From Ruoffia tabacinasalis (GTDB lineage: Bacteria; Bacillota; Bacilli; Lactobacillales; Aerococcaceae): DNA of 35,360 nucleotides. This document shows, piece by piece, positions 8,679-16,645 of the stretch. The DNA lies in assembly GCF_005864045.1 (NCBI RefSeq), contig NZ_VBSP01000022.1, positions 1-35,360 of the forward strand, in the 5' to 3' direction. The translations under genes were made by a program, and so were the position numbers. The stretch's first letter is position 1. Every line of letters starts with the position of its first letter. Below the pieces are notes generated by a model that was given only the letters and a program-made list of their open reading frames with translations, was not told the origin of the DNA and did not search any database.

Positions 8679-8707
8679 AAAAAAGCGCCCAACATTGTTG
8701 AGCGCTT
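8679..8707 (-). terminator. Intrinsic terminator of ecsAB
   Basis: AAGCGCCCAA (8683-8692) pairs with TTGAGCGCTT (8698-8707), ten base pairs with one mismatch and a 5-base loop, followed on the minus strand by TTTTTT. Confidence 0.88.
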
Positions 8708-8713
8708 CCCTAT

Positions 8714-9973
8714 TTAATCTGTCTGTTTTTTGTACCACCATGGTACATATAAGAAAATCATCAACATCGCCACTGCGATCCAAGCCATAATAATATAAGC
8801 TAACTGAAGTGTTAGTGGCTGAGTCAATACAGCAATCACTGCATACACAAGCAATTGAATAAAGGCAATGACTAAAGATGTTCCTTGAAATGCTTTAACA
8901 ATAGACCCTTCTCGGTTTGGATAAATAATTTGGAAAGGTTGATTACTATATAATTTCATCAATGGAACTAGCTGGATAAACGTGAGTACATGACTCAAGA
9001 CACCCATTCCTAATAACATCCAAATATTACTTGTCATCATGATCAGTACAGAAATAAATAACGTCACACGTAACCAAACACCACTGTATGCATTATTTCT
9101 AAATATAGCTCTCAAGAATAAGAATGAATAGCGGTTATTATTCAAGTTCTTCATGAATGACAGTACCCCATCTAAATATGGACGGCGTTTAATCGATGGT
9201 CTCAAGTGAGGTACATCCGCAAAAATCGAAATCCACTTATATAAACTTGCCTCACGACGCGTCTCTTCTTCCACAATATGATCAAAAGCCACCCAGCGGT
9301 TACTTCTTTGAGTCATCGCCCAGGCGATATAAACAATCAAGAGTAAAAGCATCACCAAAGGTATGTATATATTAAATGTCACAGGTAAACTAAACGTTAT
9401 GAATAACGCGACTGCAACTAATAAAGTATGATGCCATCTGGATAGAGGTCGCCCAATAATCTGAGCGAAGCCTAAATTAAAAATATCTAAATACAGTAAC
9501 GAAAAGCTGACTGCTTTGAAGGCAACCATATAAAGAATCAGCAACCAACTTTGGCTCAAACTCCAAACAGAAATCAAATCTAGAAACGGCATGATCATTG
9601 CTGTTCCGAGTGAAATAATAATCGCTGGTAAGACTAAAGATACTAAAGCACCTTTTAACCAATAACTATGCCACTCTTCTCCTAGAGCAAACAAATAACT
9701 TTTGTCAGGATCCTTCGTAAACCATATCGGCTGTCCAAATTGAAATATCGTTGCCAACCAAATGACAACACTCAGGATAATTACCCATCGAATAACACTT
9801 AAGTCTAAAGCTTGTAATTGAATCAGTAATTCACGGTAATACAATGCACCAAAAGCTAAGATCACTAGCAAAATAATTGAAAAGTGATCATTCATGATTA
9901 GCCTTGCGTACTTACCAATTTCCTTTAAGTAATTTGAAAAGCGCTGTTGCCATAAGCTTTTGAAGTCACCCAT
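8714..9973 (-). CDS. ecsB: ABC transporter permease EcsB
   Basis: 419 residues, an EcsB-family integral membrane protein. About ten hydrophobic segments are visible, e.g. IILLVILAFGALYY (34-47), VIILSVVIWLATIF near 65, and the last near 395-412, ending in a basic tail. The N-terminal soluble segment LWQQRFSNYLKEIGKYARLI is typical of the family. EcsAB is an ABC exporter-like complex of Firmicutes whose loss affects secretion, competence and intramembrane protease activity; in lactic acid bacteria it has been tied to peptide or pheromone export. The ATG shares one base with the ecsA stop (TAATG), so translation is coupled. EcsC is not nearby. Confidence 0.92.
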   Translation of the reverse strand: MGDFKSLWQQRFSNYLKEIGKYARLIMNDHFSIILLVILAFGALYYRELLIQLQALDLSVIRWVIILSVVIWLATIFQFGQPIWFTKDPDKSYLFALGEEWHSYWLKGALVSLVLPAIIISLGTAMIMPFLDLISVWSLSQSWLLILYMVAFKAVSFSLLYLDIFNLGFAQIIGRPLSRWHHTLLVAVALFITFSLPVTFNIYIPLVMLLLLIVYIAWAMTQRSNRWVAFDHIVEEETRREASLYKWISIFADVPHLRPSIKRRPYLDGVLSFMKNLNNNRYSFLFLRAIFRNNAYSGVWLRVTLFISVLIMMTSNIWMLLGMGVLSHVLTFIQLVPLMKLYSNQPFQIIYPNREGSIVKAFQGTSLVIAFIQLLVYAVIAVLTQPLTLQLAYIIMAWIAVAMLMIFLYVPWWYKKQTD

Positions 9974-10710
9974 TAAAGCGCCTCCTCTTGCTCAGTCATC
10001 GCGATATAAATATCGTCTAACGAAGCTTCCGGCATCATAAATTGCTCTCTCAACTGCGAGACATTACCTTGACCGATTAAAACTCCTGCTCTTAACATTA
10101 AGAAGTAATCGCACAACTCATCCGCAATACTCAACACATGCGTTGTGAATAAGATAGCTGTTCCATCAGCTGCACGCTCTTTTAATAAATGAGTAAAATC
10201 ACGAATCGCAATGGGATCTAAGCCTAAGAATGGTTCGTCAATTATTAAGATTTTTGCGTCTGTAATTAATGCACAGACTACCATCACTTTTTGCTTCATT
10301 CCTTTTGAAAAATGCGTTGGGAACCAGTTTAAGTTCTTGTCAAGTCTAAACATCTTCAATAAAGGTTCTGCACGTTGCATGGCGACATCAACAGGAATGT
10401 TATATCCAAGCGCCGTCATTTCAATATGCTCTCTTAAAGTCAATTCCTCATATAAAATCGGTGTTTCTGGAATGTAAGCAATATTTTGTGCATAATCTTT
10501 ATGGCTATCAACAATTGATTGGCCGTTAATCTTCACTGACCCTTGTTGTGGTTCTATTAAACCAAGAATAGTTTTTAATAACGTTGATTTTCCGGCACCA
10601 TTTAATCCGATTAAACCAACGATTTCTCCAAATTTAATTGAAAAATTAACATCTTTCAATACAGGTACTTGTCTGTACCCACTAAATAAATTATCTACTT
10701 GTAATGTCAT
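9973..10710 (-). CDS. ecsA: ABC transporter ATP-binding protein EcsA
   Basis: 245 residues, a complete ABC ATPase: Walker A GLNGAGKST at 35-43, signature FSKGM at 134-138, Walker B ILIIDEP at 154-160, and the switch His in TTHVLS near 192. It powers EcsB. AAAGGAGAG precedes the ATG at 10710. The gene lies 5' of ecsB and overlaps it by one base, with a terminator only after ecsB. Confidence 0.94.
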   Translation of the reverse strand: MTLQVDNLFSGYRQVPVLKDVNFSIKFGEIVGLIGLNGAGKSTLLKTILGLIEPQQGSVKINGQSIVDSHKDYAQNIAYIPETPILYEELTLREHIEMTALGYNIPVDVAMQRAEPLLKMFRLDKNLNWFPTHFSKGMKQKVMVVCALITDAKILIIDEPFLGLDPIAIRDFTHLLKERAADGTAILFTTHVLSIADELCDYFLMLRAGVLIGQGNVSQLREQFMMPEASLDDIYIAMTEQEEAL

Positions 10711-10745
10711 TATACTCTCCTTTATTACAGTAAAGTTACTTAGTC

Positions 10746-10754
10746 ATTATATCA
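10746..10754 (-). promoter_or_regulatory. Extended -10 promoter of ecsAB
   Basis: The minus strand reads TGATATAAT, a perfect extended -10, about 36 bases before the ecsA start. The hexamer 17 bases upstream (ATCTTA) is not a clear -35. No terminator separates it from coaBC, so some read-through is possible. Confidence 0.55.
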
Positions 10755-10787
10755 TATCCATCCGAACTTAAGATGAACTGACAGCGA

Positions 10788-12008
10788 CTAATTAGTTGTT
10801 TGGTTTGGGTCAAGAATAATGCGCCAAATTTTTAAAGAAACATTTAACTTAGAACGCACAGAAATTTCTTCATAAGTTCCATCTGCTCCAATCACTAATA
10901 CTTCATTATGCGTCGAGTTAAAACCAATGCCTTTATTTGATACATCATTAGCAATAATCCAATTCGCATTTTTCTTTCTTAATTTACCTGAAGCATACTC
11001 AGATAAATTCTCAGTTTCGGCCGCAAAGCCAATTAAAACTTGATTCTTCTTCTCTTTACCAAGTGTTGCGAGGATATCTGGGTTCTCAGCGAAATCAAGT
11101 TGGAATGAATTATCATTACCTGCTTCTTTCTTAATCTTTTGATCCGCACGGTTAAGGACACGATAATCGCTTACTGCTGCAGCCATCACGACATAATTCG
11201 TATCCAAAAAGTATTTATTCAACTCTTGTTGCATCTCAACAGCAGAGTCCACATAAACTGCTGTAATATTATGAGGCACCTTTAAATCACGTTTAGTTGA
11301 GATTAAAGTAACGTCCGCTCCATAAAAACTTGCCGCTCTTGCCATCGCATACCCCATCTGACCAGATGAATCGTTTGAAATGTAGCGTACAGGGTCAATT
11401 CTTTCAACTGTTCCACCGGCAGTTACCACAACTTTTTGTCCTTCAAGCCATTGTGGAGAATTATGACGCATATGTTGGTACTCAACCATCTCAACAATGT
11501 CTTCTACAGACGGCATACGCCCTTTTCCACTATAACCTTCAGCTAAAAATCCTTCGTCAGGTTCCATAACGACATAACCAAAAGACTCTAAGCGACTAAT
11601 ATTCGCTTGAGTTGCTGGATTATCAAACATTTTAGTGTTCATTGCCGGAACGATCACACGTAAATTATTTACTGCCATTAATGTACTGGACACAGCGTCA
11701 TCTGAAATACCATTAGCCATCTTTCCTATTATATTCGCTGTTGCTGGTGCAACTAAAGCAAGATCTAACCAATCAGCAATATTAATATGTTGAATCGATG
11801 TAGGATCATGTTCATCAAAAGTATCTGTTAGTACTGAATGTTTAGTTAATGTTTGTAAAGTTAGTGGTGTAATAAATTTCTGAGCACTTTCACTCATAAC
11901 CACCCGAACGTTAGCTCCTTTTTTAATTAATTGGCGCGCTAACTCACCCATCTTATAACTGGCAATTCCGCCGGTAATAAATAAACCTATATTTACTTGA
12001 TTTAGCAT
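10788..12008 (-). CDS. coaBC: Phosphopantothenoylcysteine decarboxylase / phosphopantothenate-cysteine ligase CoaBC
   Basis: 406 residues from the ATG at 12008. CoaBC makes 4'-phosphopantetheine for coenzyme A: CoaB joins Cys to phosphopantothenate, then the flavoprotein CoaC decarboxylates the product. The N-terminal CoaC domain (1-180) keeps the catalytic His74 in QHINIADW and Asn124 in PAMNTKM. The C-terminal CoaB domain has AGGTVERIDPVRYISN at 197-212, the AAAVSDYR motif near 280 and GFAAET near 335. Unusual: the flap motif normally ACGxxGxGRM reads AEGYSGKGRM, so the expected catalytic Cys (Cys158 in E. coli) is Glu157 (codon GAA). A GTG at 12014 is in frame, but the AAGGAG spacing suits the ATG. 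Confidence 0.93.
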   Translation of the reverse strand: MLNQVNIGLFITGGIASYKMGELARQLIKKGANVRVVMSESAQKFITPLTLQTLTKHSVLTDTFDEHDPTSIQHINIADWLDLALVAPATANIIGKMANGISDDAVSSTLMAVNNLRVIVPAMNTKMFDNPATQANISRLESFGYVVMEPDEGFLAEGYSGKGRMPSVEDIVEMVEYQHMRHNSPQWLEGQKVVVTAGGTVERIDPVRYISNDSSGQMGYAMARAASFYGADVTLISTKRDLKVPHNITAVYVDSAVEMQQELNKYFLDTNYVVMAAAVSDYRVLNRADQKIKKEAGNDNSFQLDFAENPDILATLGKEKKNQVLIGFAAETENLSEYASGKLRKKNANWIIANDVSNKGIGFNSTHNEVLVIGADGTYEEISVRSKLNVSLKIWRIILDPNQTTN

Positions 12009-12110
12009 TATCACTCACTCCTTGTCATTATATTAATTGTAAATGATATTGGACGGACTGACTAGTCATATATACTCTTTTTGCTTTATTCTATAAAAAT
12101 GTGCACATAA

Positions 12111-12136
12111 AAAAGACCAAGCCGAAGCTTGGTCTT
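12111..12136 (-). terminator. Intrinsic terminator of the LPXTG gene, UUCG loop
   Basis: AAGACCAAGC pairs with GCTTGGTCTT in a perfect 10-bp stem; on the minus strand the loop is C(UUCG)G, an extra-stable tetraloop, followed by TTTTTTATG. Confidence 0.92.
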
Positions 12137-12155
12137 AAAGTCTAATTATTTAAAA

Positions 12156-13622
12156 TTAGTTTTCTTTTTTGAATGAAGGTGCTACTAAACCAACACCAGC
12201 TAATACTGCTAATGCAGCTGCTCCAAAGATTGCGTATGATGAAGACTCACCAGTTTCTGGTAATTCTGCTTGTCCAGAACCGTTGTTTGATCCACCGTTG
12301 TTAGATCCGTTTCCGTTGTTAGATCCGTTTCCGTTGTTTCCTGGTTTTTCTTCTTCAGGTTTTTCTTCTTCAGGTTTTTCTGGAGTAGGTTTTACTGGTT
12401 TAGCTCCTTCAACACCATCATTTTGTTCTTTTTCTAAATCTTCACGTTCTTGTTTAGCTTGGTCTAAAGTATCTTGTAATTGAGAACTTTCGGTTCCACG
12501 AACGCGGTCAATAGTTTCGATTTCTTCTTTAGTTAAGTTTTCTAAGTTAGCGTTTGAGTTAATGTTTCCATCAACAACTGCTTGGTGTAAAGCTAATTCT
12601 AATTCAGCAATTTCTTCTTCGTTAACTGCGTGTGCACGTTGTGCAGTACGTAATGCTGCATATTCGCTATCTTTAGTTGCTAATGTAGAGTTAACTAAAG
12701 CTTCTGCGTTAGCTAAGTCAGTTTGTAATTGACCTTCTGTAGCAACTGCATCATTGTAAGCAGTTTCTGCTTCATTGTAAGCATTTTGTGCGTCACCTTG
12801 GATACCGTATTGTTTGTAGATGTTTTGTGCATCTGTGTAAGCAGCATCAATTTCACGAATTGTTTGTTCGTATTTTGCTTGTGTTTTAGTATCTGCAGCA
12901 GATTTTTCAGAGGCAGCTTTAGCTGTTCCTGATACTTCGTTTGCTTCAGCTGTTGTAAAGTTTGCTTGAGCAACACCTTGAGCTTCTTGCGCTACAGATA
13001 AACGAGCGTATGCAGCAGCTTCTTCATCTTCAGTTACAACAAGAGATCCATCTTCAATAGCAGCAACATCAGCTTGAGCAGATGCTAATTCTTGGTTAGC
13101 AGAAGCTAAAGCGTCAGCAGCAACTTGTTTAGAGTTTGCTAATTCTTGAACAACTGAGTCATAAGCGTATAAGTTAGCAGCTTCTTCGTCTTCTTTAACT
13201 TCTAAAGCAACACGTTTTTCAGCATCAAAGTCACGGTTTGTTAAACGTAGAGCTTCTTTTAATTCGTTAAGTCTTGTAGCTTTTGCACGACGGACAGTAG
13301 TAGCTTCAGCTAATTCTCCGCGTAATTCGTTACGTTCTGCAACTGCATCGTTGTATGCAGCTTCTGCATCATCATAAGCTGATTGTGCAGCAGCGATATC
13401 AGCACGTAAAGTGTTACGGTTTGAAGCTGCAGTGTTAATTCTAGCAGCAACTTCTTGGATGAAGTTTAAGTATTCAGTTTGTGACATGCTTTCGATTTGG
13501 ATGTTATGTGGATCATAAGTTTTACCATCGATTACGAATGCAGCGTTTGCTGTTGTAACACCAACACCTGCTAATGTAAGAGCAGCTGTAGAAATAGCAA
13601 CTAATTTTTTAAGATTTTTCAT
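12156..13622 (-). CDS. LPXTG-anchored coiled-coil surface protein
   Basis: 488 residues. A signal peptide (MKNLKKLVAISTAALTLAGV, cleavage after TTANA) leads into a long Ala/Glu/Gln-rich helical region (about 60-395) with heptad-like spacing, so probably a coiled coil. Then come two EKPEEEKP-type Pro/Glu repeats and a Gly/Asn/Ser-rich wall-spanning stretch (about 425-450). The end is a full sorting signal: LPETG at 454-458, a hydrophobic segment and the KKEN tail. Sortase A would attach it to peptidoglycan; no sortase gene is in the window. AGGAGGA lies 10 bases before the ATG. It has a strong promoter and a ~140-base leader. Ligand or function cannot be read from sequence; similar helical proteins act as adhesins or spacers. 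Confidence 0.9.
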   Translation of the reverse strand: MKNLKKLVAISTAALTLAGVGVTTANAAFVIDGKTYDPHNIQIESMSQTEYLNFIQEVAARINTAASNRNTLRADIAAAQSAYDDAEAAYNDAVAERNELRGELAEATTVRRAKATRLNELKEALRLTNRDFDAEKRVALEVKEDEEAANLYAYDSVVQELANSKQVAADALASANQELASAQADVAAIEDGSLVVTEDEEAAAYARLSVAQEAQGVAQANFTTAEANEVSGTAKAASEKSAADTKTQAKYEQTIREIDAAYTDAQNIYKQYGIQGDAQNAYNEAETAYNDAVATEGQLQTDLANAEALVNSTLATKDSEYAALRTAQRAHAVNEEEIAELELALHQAVVDGNINSNANLENLTKEEIETIDRVRGTESSQLQDTLDQAKQEREDLEKEQNDGVEGAKPVKPTPEKPEEEKPEEEKPGNNGNGSNNGNGSNNGGSNNGSGQAELPETGESSSYAIFGAAALAVLAGVGLVAPSFKKEN

Positions 13623-13684
13623 TGAAAAATTCCTCCTGTTTTTTGAGTTTTAATTTTAAAACTTTCCTAAGCGACATTTCAACT

Positions 13685-13719
13685 GGCAAGTTTAACATGC
13701 CTAATTTGATAAACTTACC
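13685..13719 (-). promoter_or_regulatory. 5' leader hairpin of the LPXTG mRNA
   Basis: GGCAAGTTTA (13685-13694) can pair with TAAACTTACC (13710-13719), ten base pairs including one G-U in the minus-strand RNA, with a 15-base loop. It lies in the middle of the predicted 140-base leader, well before the ribosome site, and is not followed by a T-run. It may stabilise the mRNA. Confidence 0.4.
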
Positions 13720-13751
13720 AAAAGCTCATCCTTTAAATAAATAAAGAATTT

Positions 13752-13800
13752 CTTAAGTTCATCTTAAGAAAACTATACCAAGATTTATTTTAGTCGTCAA
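13752..13800 (-). promoter_or_regulatory. Strong promoter of the LPXTG gene with CTTAAG direct repeat
   Basis: On the minus strand TTGACG (13795-13800) and TATAGT (13772-13777) are exactly 17 bases apart. Just downstream, over the expected start of transcription near 13765, two CTTAAG words (13752-13757 and 13763-13768) are separated by five bases, an 11-base period. That is the arrangement bound by OmpR-type response regulators; CiaR of streptococci recognises TTTAAG-N5-TTTAAG. The surrounding bases also make it a palindrome (TTTCTTAAG/CTTAAGAAA). The rest of 13801-13983 shows a further CTTAAG at 13862 but no gene. Confidence 0.65.
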
Positions 13801-13983
13801 TCGTTTACGCAAGATGATACATTCTTGTAACATTCCTGTTAAATTTGACACTTAATAAATCCTTAAGCTTCTAAACAATTACTGACTTGGTCATGTATTA
13901 TCCTCAGAAACTTAGAACACAAGTACTCAGTTCCTTATGCTATGAATACATTATATCGTATCTCTGAAGAAAATCAACAATAA

Positions 13984-14012
13984 TTTAAGAATTTCTTAAA
14001 CTTTTTAAAAAG
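13984..14012 (-). terminator. Weak AT-only hairpins after the Glu-Pro repeat gene
   Basis: TTTAAGAATTTCTTAAA (13984-14000) is a perfect inverted repeat and CTTTTTAAAAAG follows at 14001-14012. The stems have almost no GC, so termination would be inefficient; no other terminator is seen between this gene and the LPXTG promoter. Confidence 0.3.
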
Positions 14013-14014
14013 TC

Positions 14015-15652
14015 TTACTCTTGATCGTAGTAATATAACTCTACGTCACCTGTTTCAGCATCTTCAAACGCTTCTATATTACGCATTTCTGGATCAGTAT
14101 TACTTGTCCAAACATGTCGAATTTGATGACCTCCAGCAAATACATGTTCTACAATATTAGCTTCACCTAAACTATTACTTAAGTTTTCTATCGACAATTC
14201 TTCTGTCGCCACTTCGAATAACTCTTCAATATTAATCGGGAATTCTTCATCTAATTGTGGAGTTCTTACGTCATACTTCATTGTTGTGACGATATTACTT
14301 TCAGTATCCACTTGTATCGTTAAAAGTATAACTTGCTCACCTTCTATTGCATAATAATCATAGTAAGTTGAACTTCCGGCTTCTTGTACACTCGTTGGCT
14401 CACCAAACATTTCAGTTAATTGGTCAGTTGTTACTGTCAATATGACACCATCGACCATTCCAGTTAATTTTTCATAACCATTTGTGATCGTTTCTCCATC
14501 CAATAATAATAATTGATCGTAATTTTCTGGAGCAAATCTGTCCGTAAATTGATTTGTTGATTCTTCTTCAGCAGTTTCTTCTGTTCCTTCTTCAGAAGGC
14601 TCTTCAGTCACTTCTGCTTCAGATTGAATTTCAATTTCTTCTATATATGTAGCAATTGAATCTTGTAATTGATTTAGTAATGAAGTTCCCTCTGCTTCAC
14701 CTGTTGTATGATTTAATACATACTCATTGTCTAAAGTAATAAACTCGTAAGCTCCTTCAGTTGCACTTGGTGTCGCAATTGTAGTGTAAGTTACATCATT
14801 TGATGATAACTGATATAAAGCAGTTACAAATAAATCTTCAGCATACAAGCCGGCATTTTCTTGGTCAACTAAGCCTTGTATTGTTTCTGAACTTACTGGC
14901 TCACTTGTTGTTTGCGCAGTACTTGCTTGTAGGAGTGCTGATCCAATTAAGTTTCCAGCTTCGTCACCGATTAAGATGATTTGCGTTGGTACAGCTCCTT
15001 CTTCTTCTGTTTCTTCTGAGTAATTGAAGACTAATACATTTTGTCCATCTTCAGTTGTCGTTTGTTCCGGAACAACATTACCTTCAAAGTTTGTTAAGAT
15101 TTCATCAAAAGTACTTCTCATTGTTGCTGTCTCTGAAGTAATATCATTTAGTTCAAAGTCATTGATTAATGATTGATAATCTTCCCAAGCTAAAGCAAAG
15201 TTAGGATCGTCTAGCGAATCAACTAATAAAGACTGTAAATTTTCTAGATTTGTATTTACATCAAACTGATTTGCTAAATTAGTATCCTCAGTTTCATCGG
15301 TTGGTGCAGATACCGGTGTTCTTGATACAGTTCTCGGTGGAACATAAGAACTTGGCGGTGTTACTGGATAAGTTGGTTCAGGTTCTGGCTCGGGTTCCGG
15401 TTCTGGTTCTGGCTCGGGTTCAGGCTCTGGTTCGGGTTCGGGTTCTGGTTCCGGTTCTGGTTCTGGCTCTGGTTCTGGCTCTGGTTCCGGTTCGGGTTCG
15501 GGTTCGGGCTCTGGCTCGGGTTCTGGAACTGTTGTCTCAACAGGGGGTGTCTCTCCTTCACCTTCCTCAGCCAAAACAACTGTAGCCATCGATCCAACAA
15601 TTAAATTCGCACTTAGTAAACTTACGACAAGGGTCTTTAAAGATTTCTTCAT
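14015..15652 (-). CDS. Secreted protein with 25 Glu-Pro repeats and C-terminal BLIP-like units
   Basis: 545 residues. A signal peptide ([20 protein letters not shown]..., cleavage after VVLA) is followed by TVP and 25 consecutive Glu-Pro dipeptides (about residues 43-92), a stiff extended rod. After a Ser/Pro/Thr linker there is an acidic domain of unknown type (about 120-330), a Glu/Thr-rich linker, then two units like those of the protein at 2624-3469: [10 protein letters not shown] near 430 and [10 protein letters not shown] near 505, the latter followed by [10 protein letters not shown] (compare YVWYSDTDED). There is no LPXTG, lipobox or LysM, so how it stays at the surface is unclear; the rod may span the wall. 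AAGGAG is 8 bases before the ATG. Function unknown. Confidence 0.78.
   Translation of the reverse strand: MKKSLKTLVVSLLSANLIVGSMATVVLAEEGEGETPPVETTVPEPEPEPEPEPEPEPEPEPEPEPEPEPEPEPEPEPEPEPEPEPEPEPEPEPTYPVTPPSSYVPPRTVSRTPVSAPTDETEDTNLANQFDVNTNLENLQSLLVDSLDDPNFALAWEDYQSLINDFELNDITSETATMRSTFDEILTNFEGNVVPEQTTTEDGQNVLVFNYSEETEEEGAVPTQIILIGDEAGNLIGSALLQASTAQTTSEPVSSETIQGLVDQENAGLYAEDLFVTALYQLSSNDVTYTTIATPSATEGAYEFITLDNEYVLNHTTGEAEGTSLLNQLQDSIATYIEEIEIQSEAEVTEEPSEEGTEETAEEESTNQFTDRFAPENYDQLLLLDGETITNGYEKLTGMVDGVILTVTTDQLTEMFGEPTSVQEAGSSTYYDYYAIEGEQVILLTIQVDTESNIVTTMKYDVRTPQLDEEFPINIEELFEVATEELSIENLSNSLGEANIVEHVFAGGHQIRHVWTSNTDPEMRNIEAFEDAETGDVELYYYDQE
15375..15524 (-). repeat. 25-unit hexanucleotide array coding for (Glu-Pro)25
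   Basis: Twenty-five six-base units of the form GGTTCN or GGCTCN (plus strand) run without interruption. Each encodes Glu-Pro on the minus strand. Third codon positions vary irregularly (GAA/GAG, all four CCN), so the array is not a recent perfect expansion. Confidence 0.95.
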
Positions 15653-15682
15653 CTATGTCACTCCTTCATATTGTATGTAACA

Positions 15683-15691
15683 ATTATATCA
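15683..15691 (-). promoter_or_regulatory. Extended -10 promoter of the Glu-Pro repeat gene
   Basis: The minus strand reads TGATATAAT about 31 bases before the start codon. A TTGACT lies 21 bases upstream of the TATAAT, too far for a standard -35. CTTAAGTTAAG, similar to the CTTAAG words near the LPXTG promoter, lies between them. Confidence 0.5.
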
Positions 15692-15770
15692 TCATTCTTA
15701 ACTTAAGGTAGTCAAAGCACAAGTTTCTTATAAATAATTCTATATATTTAAATAGACAGTTGTACACAAC

Positions 15771-15800
15771 AAGAAAAGAGGCTTTCTCAAGCCTCCTTTT
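15771..15800 (-). terminator. Terminator of the PepSY gene
   Basis: GAGGCTT (15778-15784) pairs with AAGCCTC (15789-15795) around a 4-base loop; the minus strand then reads TTTTCTT. T-rich sequence is also present on the plus side. Confidence 0.75.
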
Positions 15801-15811
15801 AATAATGCTAA

Positions 15812-16441
15812 TTAATCATCGAATTCAACGTTTAGGATGTCTCCTGTTTCTGCATCGATTTCAATGTGTAATTTGTTATCATCATCGTCTTGATCTGGAT
15901 TTTCTACACCATCAATTTCTATTTCCCAACGGACTCTTCCGTCATCGCTATCTAAGTCCCAATCAGTGATTGTTCCTTCGCCAGCTTCTTCTAAAGCAAT
16001 TTCAGATGCTTCATCAATGGTGATTAAGTCTTCTAAGACTAATGCTTCACCATCGTTATCATTATCGTCTTCATTATCTTCATCGCGGTCAGTAATTTCT
16101 ACTGGGTCTACGCTAAAGTCCACTTCGTATTCAATATTATCTTCAAATCCATGAATCGTAATTCGGTATTCTTCATTTCTTAATTCAACTTCTAACTCTT
16201 CTATTTCTGCATTAGGGTATTCTTCTTGGAATAGTGCCACTGCATCATTAAGGGCTACTTGTAAGTCACTCTCTTCAGTTTGGGCTTCATCTGTACTTTC
16301 AGTACTTTCTTCTGAGCTAACTGATTCTTCAGAAGTAGATGCTTCTTGAGAATCATCTTGGGCAGACACGTGTGGCGCAACGGCAGTTAACATTAATCCG
16401 GCCATTCCTAACAATGCAAAACTTTTCAATGATTTCTTCAT
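15812..16441 (-). CDS. Secreted acidic protein with two PepSY domains
   Basis: 209 residues. The signal peptide MKKSLKSFALLGMAGLMLTA (cleavage after HVSA) resembles that of the neighbouring Glu-Pro protein. A Ser/Glu-rich linker leads to two PepSY-type domains: one at about 62-118 (LQVALNDAVALFQEEYPNA ... EYEVDFSV) and one at about 135-209 (ITIDEASEIALEEAGEG ... IDAETGDILNVEFDD); the second shows the usual IDAxTGxIL motif. PepSY domains occur in inhibitory propeptides of proteases and in cell-envelope proteins such as YpeB; here there is no protease domain. Many Asp residues could bind Ca2+. AGGAGT precedes the ATG; it has its own promoter and terminator. Confidence 0.86.
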   Translation of the reverse strand: MKKSLKSFALLGMAGLMLTAVAPHVSAQDDSQEASTSEESVSSEESTESTDEAQTEESDLQVALNDAVALFQEEYPNAEIEELEVELRNEEYRITIHGFEDNIEYEVDFSVDPVEITDRDEDNEDDNDNDGEALVLEDLITIDEASEIALEEAGEGTITDWDLDSDDGRVRWEIEIDGVENPDQDDDDNKLHIEIDAETGDILNVEFDD

Positions 16442-16479
16442 TATTGTATCACTCCTAATATTTTTTTGACTACAACTCT

Positions 16480-16507
16480 ATTATATAACATTTCATTAGC
16501 AACTCAA
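16480..16507 (-). promoter_or_regulatory. Promoter of the PepSY gene
   Basis: On the minus strand TTGAGT (16502-16507) and TATAAT (16480-16485) are 16 bases apart, about 40 bases before the ATG. Confidence 0.7.
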
Positions 16508-16603
16508 ATAAGACGCATATTATGTGCAAATTATATATTGCCATATATATGACATTTTAAAAATATTTACGAATGTTTTTCTGTCTACAGCTGCTATTTT
16601 ATA

Positions 16604-16626
16604 TAAAAAAAGCCACCGCTATGGCG
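16604..16626 (-). terminator. Short terminator downstream of the PTS remnant
   Basis: On the minus strand GCCAT-AGCG-GTGGC forms a 5-bp stem (one G-U) followed by seven T. It is about 20 bases after the remnant's stop codon. Confidence 0.55.
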
Positions 16627-16645
16627 ACGTTTCATAATTTCTGAA

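Noticed and set aside
12059-12068. TGACTAGTCA palindrome before coaBC
   Set aside because: A ten-base palindrome alone is expected by chance at this scale and it has no clear relation to a promoter.
12713-12976. 87-codon Gln/Leu/Lys-rich frame on the minus strand
   Set aside because: It is a shifted frame of the LPXTG gene's coiled-coil region.
15301-15600. Long open frames opposite or alongside the Glu-Pro repeat (Val/Leu/Arg-rich or Asn/Gln/Pro-rich)
   Set aside because: They are products of the six-base repeat read in other frames.
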